Below are positions 15,024 through 22,624 of a stretch of 30,884 nt of DNA, in pieces (the stretch's first letter is position 1; each line of letters starts with the position of its first letter). The position numbers and the translations under genes are program-made. This DNA is from an uncultured Eubacteriales bacterium (lineage in GTDB: Bacteria > Bacillota > Clostridia > Oscillospirales > Butyricicoccaceae), in assembly GCA_910586105.1 (NCBI GenBank), contig CAJUGU010000014.1:1-30884 (forward strand). Direction: 5' to 3'. Under the pieces are notes generated by a model, which made no database searches, was not told the origin of the DNA, and saw only the letters and a program-made list of their open reading frames with translations.

Positions 15024-16255
15024 TGTCCCGCCCCCCTTTCGCACTTTGGACGGCTAAACGCCGTATAGCCCGCAAGCCGGACCTCCTGCGCGGGCCGCGC
15101 CCACGGCAGGCCGCATTCCGAAGGCAGCCGCGCTTCCTCAAAGCAGCGCCAGGCTTCGTCCGCCAGCCCCGTCATAAAGCGGCCCGGTTCGGGCTCCGTG
15201 ACCTGCTCCATCCGCTCCGCCGGGAGCGGGTATACGTCGCACTGCTCGAACAGCGCGTTGCAGACCGTCAGCTGCGGCAGGATCGTCGACGCCGTACAGG
15301 CCACCGTCCGGCCCGGGTCTGCGGCGACCGCCAGCATGGAGCGGATCTTTTCCGCGACATGGTATTCCCCCAGCGCCGCGCCATAGTTTTTCCGGGAGCC
15401 GTCCCGGAAGGCCGCGACGATCTCGGCGGAATCGTCATTGCCCGACGCGGTCACCACCGCGTTTTCAAATTCATACCGAAGCACCGGATCGATGTTCCGG
15501 TCGCCGGAATGCGTGACCGCAAGGAAGAACCCGCAGCCATCTGCAAAGCGGCCGCGCAGGAAGGCCGTGTCAAAGCTTTCGATCCCCTTGCCGTTGTACA
15601 GCTCCGCCCAAAGCTCGGCCGGCAGGCTCGCGCTTTCCATATCACGCCCCAGAACAAAGCAGGTGTTGTGCAGATAGTGCGCCGTCGCGTTGGTGATGAC
15701 CGAATCCAGCACCAGATCCCCGTCCCGGCCGCGCAGCCGCCCCTTCCACGGCGACTGGTAATAGCTGTCGTACCGCTGCCATGAAACATAGGATTTCAGC
15801 ATCAGCGGCCTGCCCAACGCGCCCGCCAGGATATCGCGCTTCAAATCCTGAATTGGTTTGCAGAAGGACATCTGGAAGCCGACCCCCAGACGCACCCCCG
15901 CCCGTTCCGCCGCTTCGCCGATCTCCCGCGCCTCCTGCACGGTCGGCGCAAGCGGCTTTTCGCACAGCACATGCGAGCCGTGCGCAAAGGCGGTCAGGCA
16001 CTGCTGCCAGTGCAGGTAGACCGGGCTTGCGATCAGCAGGAGGTCGCAGCCGTCCGCCGCATAAAAATCCTCCAGATCGCGGAAGAGCTTGACCCCCACC
16101 GCCCGCAGCTTTTCCAGCCGGGGCGCTTTTTCATAATAGGGATCGATCGCCGCAGCCAGCTCGTAGCTTTCCGGGTCGACAAAACGTTCCAGCAGGCCGA
16201 GGCAGTAATCCCCGTAACCGCCTGCCCCGACGATCGCCAATCTTGGTTTTTTCAT
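15020..16255 (-). CDS. Gfo/Idh/MocA-family oxidoreductase (first of two)
   Basis: This 411-residue protein opens with a canonical dinucleotide-binding motif (RLAIVGAGGYGDYCLGLLER) and has the EKP motif (CEKPLAPTVQEA) near residue 101. The C-terminal domain follows, with LDSVITNATAHYLHNTCFVLG in the region of the usual catalytic Lys/His block. It is longer than typical family members (about 340-380). The ATG at 16255 has a GGGAG site. It overlaps the next gene by four bases. It is not closely similar to its partner, so the pair probably does two different steps or forms a heteromer. The divergent redox genes across the AraC regulator suggest one shared pathway. Confidence 0.88.
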   Translation of the reverse strand: MKKPRLAIVGAGGYGDYCLGLLERFVDPESYELAAAIDPYYEKAPRLEKLRAVGVKLFRDLEDFYAADGCDLLLIASPVYLHWQQCLTAFAHGSHVLCEKPLAPTVQEAREIGEAAERAGVRLGVGFQMSFCKPIQDLKRDILAGALGRPLMLKSYVSWQRYDSYYQSPWKGRLRGRDGDLVLDSVITNATAHYLHNTCFVLGRDMESASLPAELWAELYNGKGIESFDTAFLRGRFADGCGFFLAVTHSGDRNIDPVLRYEFENAVVTASGNDDSAEIVAAFRDGSRKNYGAALGEYHVAEKIRSMLAVAADPGRTVACTASTILPQLTVCNALFEQCDVYPLPAERMEQVTEPEPGRFMTGLADEAWRCFEEARLPSECGLPWARPAQEVRLAGYTAFSRPKCERGAGQ

Positions 16256-16370
16256 ATTCCGCTCCCTTCCCATATGGCGTGTAATTTTCTCGTATCACCT
16301 GTCTTTATTATACCGCCGCCGCCGGCGGCGCGGTCATTCACATTTGCTGCAAAATATGTAATTCCTGTTT

Positions 16371-17180
16371 TCATCCCTGCTGCTGCCTGCGGAAAGCCAG
16401 CGGCGTTATCCCGGTTTCCTTGCGGAAAGTGCGGATAAAATTGTTCACATCGGGATAGCCGGAGCGCTGCCCGACCTCGGCGACCGGCAGGTCCGTTTCG
16501 GCCAGGAGCTGCTTTGCCCCAGCCAGCCGGTGCAGCACCAGGTACTGCTTCGGGCTGTAGCCGGTAGCCGCCCGGAAGATATGGGACAGGTGGCAGGAGG
16601 ACAGGAAGACCCGCGAGGCCAGCTCGCCGATCGAAAGCGGTTCGGCATAATGCCCCTCGATATAGCTTTGTATGGCCAATACCGCGGGCGGGATCTGCAA
16701 TCCTTCGGGCTGTTTGTTGGGAATTTCACGGTGCAGCAGGATCAAAAGTTCGTTCAGCAGGCTCATTTGCATCAGCTCGGAAAACGCCCCCGGAGCCCGA
16801 TATTCTTCCATCAAACGGGTAAAAAGCAGCTCGGCGCGGGCCCGCTGGGCGGCAAGGCCGATCCGGTGGGAGAAATCCCCCGGGCGGTTGCGCAGCGGCG
16901 AAAGCAGGCGGCGTTCGGGGATCAGCTGGCCGATGCGGTCCGGGTCGATGATGAGGAACCAGCGGTCGTATTCCTCGGAAAGGCGGATGAGCGTATGTTC
17001 TTCAAAGCGGCCTATGATAAACAGGTCGCCCGCCCCGCCGTCATACGCCCTGCCGTCGATGGTGATGCGGATGCGTCCGTTTTTGATAAAGAGCAGTTCG
17101 TAAGCATTGTGGAAATGGATGTGTACCGGCCCGGCGGAATCCCGGTGGGCGCATTCACGGATCAATGCGGGTTCAGCCAT
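16371..17180 (-). CDS. AraC-family transcriptional regulator (AraC-1)
   Basis: This 269-residue protein has an N-terminal cupin-type effector domain (HIHFHNAYELLFIKNGRIRI, then GDLFIIGRFEEHTL) and a C-terminal pair of helix-turn-helix motifs from about residue 168: LSIGELASRVFLSSCHLSHI, and PVAEVGQRSGYPDVNNFIRTFRK with the AraC signature FRKETGITPLAFR. A perfect AAGGAGG lies 7 bases before the ATG. It sits between the Gfo/Idh/MocA pair (same strand, 115 bases downstream) and the divergent OYE-SDR-flavoprotein operon, so it probably controls both from the 159-base intergenic region. The effector is presumably a sugar-like molecule. Confidence 0.92.
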   Translation of the reverse strand: MAEPALIRECAHRDSAGPVHIHFHNAYELLFIKNGRIRITIDGRAYDGGAGDLFIIGRFEEHTLIRLSEEYDRWFLIIDPDRIGQLIPERRLLSPLRNRPGDFSHRIGLAAQRARAELLFTRLMEEYRAPGAFSELMQMSLLNELLILLHREIPNKQPEGLQIPPAVLAIQSYIEGHYAEPLSIGELASRVFLSSCHLSHIFRAATGYSPKQYLVLHRLAGAKQLLAETDLPVAEVGQRSGYPDVNNFIRTFRKETGITPLAFRRQQQG

Positions 17181-17339
17181 GGTGAAACCTCCTTTTCGGG
17201 GCGATACGCAAATTTTACATATTACCCCGCTTCTTTGTATGACAATCCTCTTCCGGAATCTTCTATCATGAGATCAGCGGTTCGGGAGAGCGCCGCCCTT
17301 CCGAGCAAACGTGAAAACCAGAAAGAGGAGCTGTTTGAT
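17181..17339. promoter_or_regulatory. Divergent control region between AraC-1 and the OYE operon
   Basis: This 159-base gap must hold both promoters. On the plus strand TATCAT at 17264-17269 is a fair -10, but no -35 is at standard spacing, which fits an activator-dependent promoter. On the minus strand TTGTCA and TAATAT are only 15 bases apart. I could not identify an operator with confidence. Confidence 0.35.
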
Positions 17340-18668
17340 ATGGAACATCAAAAATTCCGTTACGGGAACCTGGACGAGCTGCGGCAGGAGCTTGCCCGCG
17401 TCGGCGTGGAGCTGCCGCTGTCCGAGGATTTGGCGATCCTGAAACGCCCGGTGCAGGTAAGCGGGAAAACCATCCCGAATTCCATCGCCATCCAGCCGAT
17501 GGAAGGCTGCGACGGCACGGCGGACGGGCGTCCCGGCGAACTGACGCTGCGGCGCTACGACCGCTTTGCCCGGTCGGGAGCCGGGCTGATCTGGGCGGAA
17601 GCCACCGCGATCGTGCCGGAAGGCCGCGCCAACCCGCGCCAGCTGTGGCTGACGGAGGATAACCTCGGCGATTACCAGCGCTTTGTCGCGGATATGAAGG
17701 AAACCTGCATACGCGAAAACGGGTTCGAGCCGGTCGTTATTTTGCAGGCGACCCATTCCGGGCGCTATTCCAAGCCGGAAGGCAAGCCCGCGCCGCTGAT
17801 CGCCTACAACAACCCAATCTTTGAAGGCGATACGCCCATCGCGCCGGAAAGCATCCTTTCCGATGACTATTTGTATGGCCTGATCGATAAATTCGGCGTG
17901 ACGGCGGCGCTTGCCGAACGCGCGGGCTTTGACGGCGTGGACATCAAATGCTGCCACCGCTATCTGAACAGCGAGCTGCTTTCCGCATACAACCGGCCTG
18001 GGGATTTCGGCGGCGCGCTGGAAAACCGTACCCGCCTGCTGCGCGGCGGCGTACAGAGCGCGCAGGCCGCTGTGGGGAAGGATTTTATCGTGACCTCCCG
18101 GCTGAACGTGTACGACGGCTTCCCCTACCCTTACGGCTGGGGCGTGCGCGAGGGCGGCGGGACGGAGGTCGACCTTTCCGAGCCGTTGGAGCTGGTGCGT
18201 ATCCTGCATAAGGAACTGGGGATGCAGCTGCTTGACGTTTCGATCGGCAACCCGTATTTCAACCCGCACGTCAACCGCCCCTACGACAGCGGCCCCTATG
18301 TGCCCGACGAGCACCCGCTCGAAGGCGTGGCGCGTATGGCGCGCTGCGTCGGGGAGATCCAGCGCGCGTTCCCCGCGCTCCGGGTGATGTCCTCCGGGCT
18401 GAGCTACCTGCGCCAGTTCTCGGCCAACCTCGCGGCGGGCGAACTGGAAAGCGGCGTCTGCACGCTGGCGGGCTTTGGCCGGGAAGCGTTCGCGTACCCC
18501 GGCTTTGCACGGGATATCCTGCTGCGCGGCGGCATGGAACCGGGCAAGTGCTGCATCGCCTGCGGCAAGTGTACCGAACTCATGCGGGCCGGTTCGACGG
18601 CGGGCTGCGTCATACGCGACGAGGCCTACCTGCCGATCTACCGGCGCGACGTACAGGGCAAAGCGTAA
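17340..18668 (+). CDS. Old Yellow Enzyme-family NADH:flavin oxidoreductase with a 4Fe-4S motif
   Basis: This 442-residue protein is an FMN TIM barrel of the OYE/2,4-dienoyl-CoA reductase family. Visible blocks are NSIAIQPMEGCDG at 47-59, QATHSGRYSKP at 136-146 and DGVDIKCCHRYLNSELLSAY at 198-217 (family consensus DGVEIHGAHGYL). At the C-terminus, Cys405-x2-Cys408-x2-Cys411-x11-Cys423 is the cluster motif of the trimethylamine-dehydrogenase/dienoyl-CoA-reductase branch. The FAD/NAD domain that normally follows is absent, since the protein ends 19 residues later. I chose the ATG at 17340, 9 bases after GGAG; the frame is open much further upstream, but that region is the AraC-1 gene on the other strand. 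It probably reduces an activated C=C bond and leads a three-gene operon. Confidence 0.9.
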   Translation: MEHQKFRYGNLDELRQELARVGVELPLSEDLAILKRPVQVSGKTIPNSIAIQPMEGCDGTADGRPGELTLRRYDRFARSGAGLIWAEATAIVPEGRANPRQLWLTEDNLGDYQRFVADMKETCIRENGFEPVVILQATHSGRYSKPEGKPAPLIAYNNPIFEGDTPIAPESILSDDYLYGLIDKFGVTAALAERAGFDGVDIKCCHRYLNSELLSAYNRPGDFGGALENRTRLLRGGVQSAQAAVGKDFIVTSRLNVYDGFPYPYGWGVREGGGTEVDLSEPLELVRILHKELGMQLLDVSIGNPYFNPHVNRPYDSGPYVPDEHPLEGVARMARCVGEIQRAFPALRVMSSGLSYLRQFSANLAAGELESGVCTLAGFGREAFAYPGFARDILLRGGMEPGKCCIACGKCTELMRAGSTAGCVIRDEAYLPIYRRDVQGKA

Positions 18669-18681
18669 GGAGGGCTGCCGA

Positions 18682-19449
18682 ATGAAAAAAATTGCTTTGG
18701 TGACCGGTTCGCGGCGCGGGATCGGCCTGGGGATCGCACGCGCGCTCGGGAACGAGGGGTATTTCGTCGTCCTTTCGGCAACGGCCCCATCGGATGAAGA
18801 AGTTGTCGGCAGGCTGTCCGCCGAAGGGATCGGCTGCGCCTACGTTGCCTGCGATATCTCCAAAACCGAGGACCGCGCCCGCCTGCTCGACCAGATCACG
18901 GAGGAGTACGGACGGCTCGACCTGCTGGTGAATAACGCGGGCGTCGCCCCCAAGATCCGGCTGGGCATCCTGGAAACGACCGAGGAAAGCTTTGACCGCC
19001 TGCTGGACGTGAACCTGAAAGGGACGTTTTTCATGTGCCAGCAGGGCGCGAACCGCATGATCGCCATGCAGCGGCAGGGACTGGAGGATTACCGCCCCCG
19101 CATCGTGAACATTTCGTCCGTATCGGCATACGCCTCGTCGGTCAACCGCGGGGAATACTGCATCTCGAAGGCGGGCATCTCCATGACGACCCAGCTTTTT
19201 GCCGACCGGCTTGCGGAATACGGTATCCCGGTGTTTGAGGTACGCCCCGGCATCATCCTGACGGATATGACCGCCGGCGTCGCTGAACAATATCAAAAGC
19301 GGATCGACGAGGGCGTCACCCCGATCCGCCGGTTCGGGCAGCCGGAGGACGTCGCCGACTGCGTGCTGGCCGCGGCAAGCGGCCGTCTGGATTTCGCCAC
19401 CGGGCAGGTGCTGAACGCCGACGGCGGCTTCCATATCCGCCGCCTGTGA
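18682..19449 (+). CDS. Short-chain dehydrogenase/reductase (FabG-like)
   Basis: This 255-residue classical SDR has the cofactor motif TGSRRGIG at 8-15, NNAG at 84-87, and the catalytic Ser146, Tyr159 and Lys163 (EYCISKAG). It ends with FATGQVLNADGGFHIRRL. It resembles the group often annotated 3-ketoacyl-ACP reductase that occurs in sugar-catabolic clusters, so oxidation or reduction of a secondary alcohol/ketone is likely, not fatty-acid synthesis. The ATG at 18682 is 13 bases after the upstream stop with an AAGGAGGG site. The flavoprotein gene follows 13 bases later, so the three genes form one operon. Confidence 0.9.
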   Translation: MKKIALVTGSRRGIGLGIARALGNEGYFVVLSATAPSDEEVVGRLSAEGIGCAYVACDISKTEDRARLLDQITEEYGRLDLLVNNAGVAPKIRLGILETTEESFDRLLDVNLKGTFFMCQQGANRMIAMQRQGLEDYRPRIVNISSVSAYASSVNRGEYCISKAGISMTTQLFADRLAEYGIPVFEVRPGIILTDMTAGVAEQYQKRIDEGVTPIRRFGQPEDVADCVLAAASGRLDFATGQVLNADGGFHIRRL

Positions 19450-19462
19450 AAAGGAGCCGGAT

Positions 19463-21421
19463 ATGCATACAACGACCTTCCCCCTTTGCGGGCGCGAACT
19501 GCCGGTCTATGCCGTTGACACGCTGGTGATCGGCTCCGGCTGCGCCGGGCTGAACGCCGCCGACTGGCTCTACCGCTTCGGACGTACCGACACCGCCCTG
19601 CTGACCGAGGGCGTCAACATGGGCGCGTCCCGCAACACCGGCAGCGACAAACAGACCTACTACAAGCTGTCCATCGCGTCCGACGGCGCGGATTCGGTGC
19701 AGCAGATGGCCGAAACGCTGTTTTCGGGCGGCAGCGTCCACGGCGACCTCGCCCTTGCCGAAGCAGCCTGCTCGCTGCGCTGCTTTATGAAGCTCGCAAA
19801 CCTCGGCGTGCCGTTCCCGACGAACGAATACGGCGAATACGCAGGCTATAAAACCGACCACGACCCCCGGCAGCGCGGTACGTCGGCCGGCCCGCTGACC
19901 TCGAAATACATGACGGAAGCGCTCGAAGCGAGCGTCCGCCGGAAGGGTATCCGCATTTTTGACCGGATGCAGGCGGCGCGCCTGCTGGTTTCAGAGGGCG
20001 CGGTGCGCGGCGTGCTTGCGGCCGACCTGCGCGACCGCAGCCCGGGCGGGCTGACGCTGTTCGCGGCGAACCAGATCATCCTGGCGACCGGCGGCCCCGC
20101 GGATGTGTATGCGCAGTCGGTCTACCCCTGCGGGCACCGGGGCGCTTCCGGGCTGGCGCTCGAAGCCGGCGCCGAGATGGCGAATTTACAGGAATGGCAG
20201 TATGGGCTGGCCTCCGTCGGGTTCCGCTGGAACGTCTCGGGGACGTACCAGCAGGTGCTGCCGCGCTATATCTCGGTAGACGCCGGCGGCGTGGAACGGG
20301 AGTTCCTGCCGGATTACTTTGAAACGCCGGAACAGGCGCTGGACGCGGTGTTCCTCAAGGGATACCAGTGGCCGTTTGATGTGCGCAAGGCGCGCGGCTC
20401 CTCGCTGGTAGACCTCATCGTCCATTATGAAACGGCGGTGCTCGGCCGCAAGGTCTATCTGGATTTCCGCACCGATCCCAAGGGGCTGCGCCCCGATTTT
20501 TCCGGGCTGGCGGCGGAAACGGTGGAATATTTGTCCCATTCGGACGCGCTGCTGCCGACGCCGATCGCCCGTCTGGCGCACATGAACCCGGACGCCATCG
20601 CGCTTTACCGGGCGCACGGGATCGACCTGTACACCCAGCCGATGCAGATCGCCGTCTGCGCGCAGCACGCGAACGGCGGCGTGGCGGTGGACGCGAACTG
20701 GCAGTCCAGCATCCGCGGCCTGTACGCGGCGGGGGAATGCGCGGGGACGTTCGGCGTATACCGCCCGGGCGGCTCGGCGCTCAATTCCACGCAGGTCGGC
20801 TCGTTGCGGGCGGCTGAACATATCGCGGATACGACAACGGCGCAGCCGTTCCGGCAGGCGGCGTTTGAGACGGCGGCGCGCGCGCTGGAACCCTGGCTGG
20901 AGCCGCTGCTGCGGATGGAGCCCCGGCCCGCAGCAGGCAGCGAAAGCACGCGCCTGCTGCGGGGCTTCCAGCGGCGCATGAGCGAGCACGCCGCCCATCT
21001 GCGCAGCCCCTCGGAAATGGCGGCGCTTGCGTCGGAGCTTGAAGCGCTGCTGCGGGATTTCCCTTCCCGGTACCCGCTGGCCGCGCCGGGCGGGTTTGCG
21101 CAGATGCTTCGCATCCGCGATACCCTGCTGACGCAGGCGGCGGTGCTGTCGGCGATGCGGCTGTCGGCGGAAGCCTTCGGCAGCCGGGGCGCAGGGCTGG
21201 TATGCGATCCGGCGGGACAGCCCCTTCCCGGGGCGCTTTCCGGGCTGCGGGCCGCGCCCGCCCGGGAGGACGGCGGCAACCGTGTGATCGCTACGGTATG
21301 GACGGCGGACGGGGCGCGTTCCCGCTTTACGCCGGTCCGTCCGATCCCGGTTCGCGAGGGCTGGTTTGAAACCGTCTGGCGGGATCACCGGAAACGTACC
21401 GCCAAACGCCGCGAGGGCTGA
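19463..21421 (+). CDS. Fumarate reductase/succinate dehydrogenase flavoprotein-like FAD-dependent oxidoreductase
   Basis: This 652-residue protein has an N-terminal FAD-binding Rossmann fold (DTLVIGSGCAGLNAADWL, GSGCAG at 24-29), IILATGG at 205-211, and the family C-terminal FAD loop with QHANGGVAVD at 401-410 and GLYAAGECAGTFGVYRPGGS at 419-438. His402 is in the usual active-site region. The Ser-His-Thr motif for covalent FAD attachment is absent (NTGSDKQTYYK instead), so FAD is probably non-covalent. The region after residue 450 is helical, as in fumarate reductase flavoproteins. No signal peptide and no Fe-S or membrane-anchor subunit gene is adjacent, so it is a soluble reductase or dehydrogenase. 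It is the last gene of the OYE-SDR operon. The substrate is unknown. Confidence 0.88.
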   Translation: MHTTTFPLCGRELPVYAVDTLVIGSGCAGLNAADWLYRFGRTDTALLTEGVNMGASRNTGSDKQTYYKLSIASDGADSVQQMAETLFSGGSVHGDLALAEAACSLRCFMKLANLGVPFPTNEYGEYAGYKTDHDPRQRGTSAGPLTSKYMTEALEASVRRKGIRIFDRMQAARLLVSEGAVRGVLAADLRDRSPGGLTLFAANQIILATGGPADVYAQSVYPCGHRGASGLALEAGAEMANLQEWQYGLASVGFRWNVSGTYQQVLPRYISVDAGGVEREFLPDYFETPEQALDAVFLKGYQWPFDVRKARGSSLVDLIVHYETAVLGRKVYLDFRTDPKGLRPDFSGLAAETVEYLSHSDALLPTPIARLAHMNPDAIALYRAHGIDLYTQPMQIAVCAQHANGGVAVDANWQSSIRGLYAAGECAGTFGVYRPGGSALNSTQVGSLRAAEHIADTTTAQPFRQAAFETAARALEPWLEPLLRMEPRPAAGSESTRLLRGFQRRMSEHAAHLRSPSEMAALASELEALLRDFPSRYPLAAPGGFAQMLRIRDTLLTQAAVLSAMRLSAEAFGSRGAGLVCDPAGQPLPGALSGLRAAPAREDGGNRVIATVWTADGARSRFTPVRPIPVREGWFETVWRDHRKRTAKRREG

Positions 21422-21452
21422 GCCGTCAGCCGATCCGCCCGGCAGGGGGTAT

Positions 21453-22355
21453 TCATCCATTGGATGCATCCTCGGCCTCCTCCCCGGCCAGCAGGCTGGA
21501 GTGGAACTGCTTGAACTGGCTGGGCGACACGCCATAGGTTTTGCGAAAGGCGCGATAGAACCCGGCATGGTCGGAAAAGCCGCAGGCGTTCCAGACCTGC
21601 CCGACCGGCATCCCGGCAAGGATGTGATTCTTGCCGGCGATCAGGCGCAGCCGTATGACGTACTGATAAAAGGAAATCCGCATTTCCTGCTTAAAGACAT
21701 GGGACAGGTGGAATTTGTTGGTATAGAACGCTTCGGCGACCGTGTCGAGCGAAAGGTCGCCGGTCAGGTTCTCGCGGATGTAGCACAGGATATCGGTGAG
21801 CATCGTATCGCGCGACGCGGGATAGAGCTTTTCGTTCTGCCCGGAAAGCACGCGGTTATACTCGGCCAGAAGGGTCAGGATCGCGGCGATCCCTTCGCTT
21901 CTCCGGCAGGTCTGACTGCCCTCATAGGCGCTGCAGATCGTGCCGAAGGCCGGGCGGAGACGGCGCAGCCCTTCTTCGCCCGAGCGGTAGAGGAAACGGT
22001 TTTCCCCGTTCTTCTCCTGAAACAGCCGCAGCTCCGGGTCGATCGTAAACAGCCGCTCCATCAGCCCGGGGGAGATCCAGACCACATAGCGGTCATAGCA
22101 CACCGCAAAATCCCGGAAGACCGGGTTATGCATCACATTCGGCGGCACCAGCAGCAGGTCCCCCGGCTCCAACGGGAACCGCACGTCGCCGACGACATAG
22201 TCGGCGTGCCCGGTGAGGAAAAAATACAGCTCGTAAAATTCGTGATAATGCGGCACGATCTTCGGATACTGGCTATGTACGGCGTGCTCGGCTTCAAAGT
22301 CCCGGCGTTCCATATAATGCTTGTTCAGCCAGGAATAGTCGTCGGTTTTCGGCAT
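21453..22355 (-). CDS. AraC-family transcriptional regulator (AraC-2)
   Basis: This 300-residue regulator has an N-terminal cupin domain (KIVPHYHEFYELYFFLTGHA, then PGDLLLVPPNVMHNP) and a C-terminal AraC DNA-binding domain from about residue 190: LSLDTVAEAFYTNKFHLSHV, and PVGQVWNACGFSDHAGFYRAF followed by RKTYGVSPSQFKQF. The ATG at 22355 has a GGAAGGGG site. It converges on the flavoprotein gene (31-base gap) and is divergent from the TRAP transporter operon, which it most likely activates in response to the transported compound. It is only distantly similar to AraC-1, so the cluster may receive two signals. Confidence 0.92.
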   Translation of the reverse strand: MPKTDDYSWLNKHYMERRDFEAEHAVHSQYPKIVPHYHEFYELYFFLTGHADYVVGDVRFPLEPGDLLLVPPNVMHNPVFRDFAVCYDRYVVWISPGLMERLFTIDPELRLFQEKNGENRFLYRSGEEGLRRLRPAFGTICSAYEGSQTCRRSEGIAAILTLLAEYNRVLSGQNEKLYPASRDTMLTDILCYIRENLTGDLSLDTVAEAFYTNKFHLSHVFKQEMRISFYQYVIRLRLIAGKNHILAGMPVGQVWNACGFSDHAGFYRAFRKTYGVSPSQFKQFHSSLLAGEEAEDASNG

Positions 22356-22477
22356 TTGCGGGCGCCCCTTCCTCTATAGATGTTTTGTACAAAGCCGCAA
22401 GGATTGGTTTAGCGGTTTTCGACAAAAAGCCGAATTATCCAGCAAGATTCACAATCGAATCAAACAAGCATAACGAT

Positions 22478-22505
22478 TTGGCGCAGCCTGTTTTTTTGCT
22501 ATAAT
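22478..22505 (+). promoter_or_regulatory. Promoter of the TRAP transporter operon
   Basis: TTGGCG (22478-22483), a 16-base spacer, and a perfect TATAAT (22500-22505) with an extended -10 (TGCTATAAT) predict a start near 22512 and a leader of about 113 bases. The 120 bases upstream, toward AraC-2, contain a perfect 10-bp palindrome TTTGTACAAA at 22384-22393, a possible regulator site. No riboswitch was recognised. Confidence 0.65.
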
Positions 22506-22624
22506 GATTGTATCACAAAGCGCGGCGGACCGCAAGTCCGGCCGGTGAGCGGCGCGCCGCGCGAAGGGATCGCGGGGGATACCCCGTCACACACAACGAA
22601 AAAGTAACGGAGGGAGTTACACGA

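Noticed and set aside
16530..17339. A 270-codon N-terminal extension of the OYE protein
   Set aside because: It lies antisense to AraC-1 and has no family match. The ribosome binding site and the family start support 17340.
17340..21421. Bile-acid-inducible (bai) operon
   Set aside because: OYE, SDR and flavoprotein classes also occur in bai operons, but BaiB-, BaiE- and BaiF-like genes are missing and the OYE is too short for BaiCD or BaiH.
20186..22379. Long open frames antisense to the flavoprotein and AraC-2 genes
   Set aside because: Low-complexity Arg/Pro/Ala-rich translations with no motif; shadow frames of clear genes.
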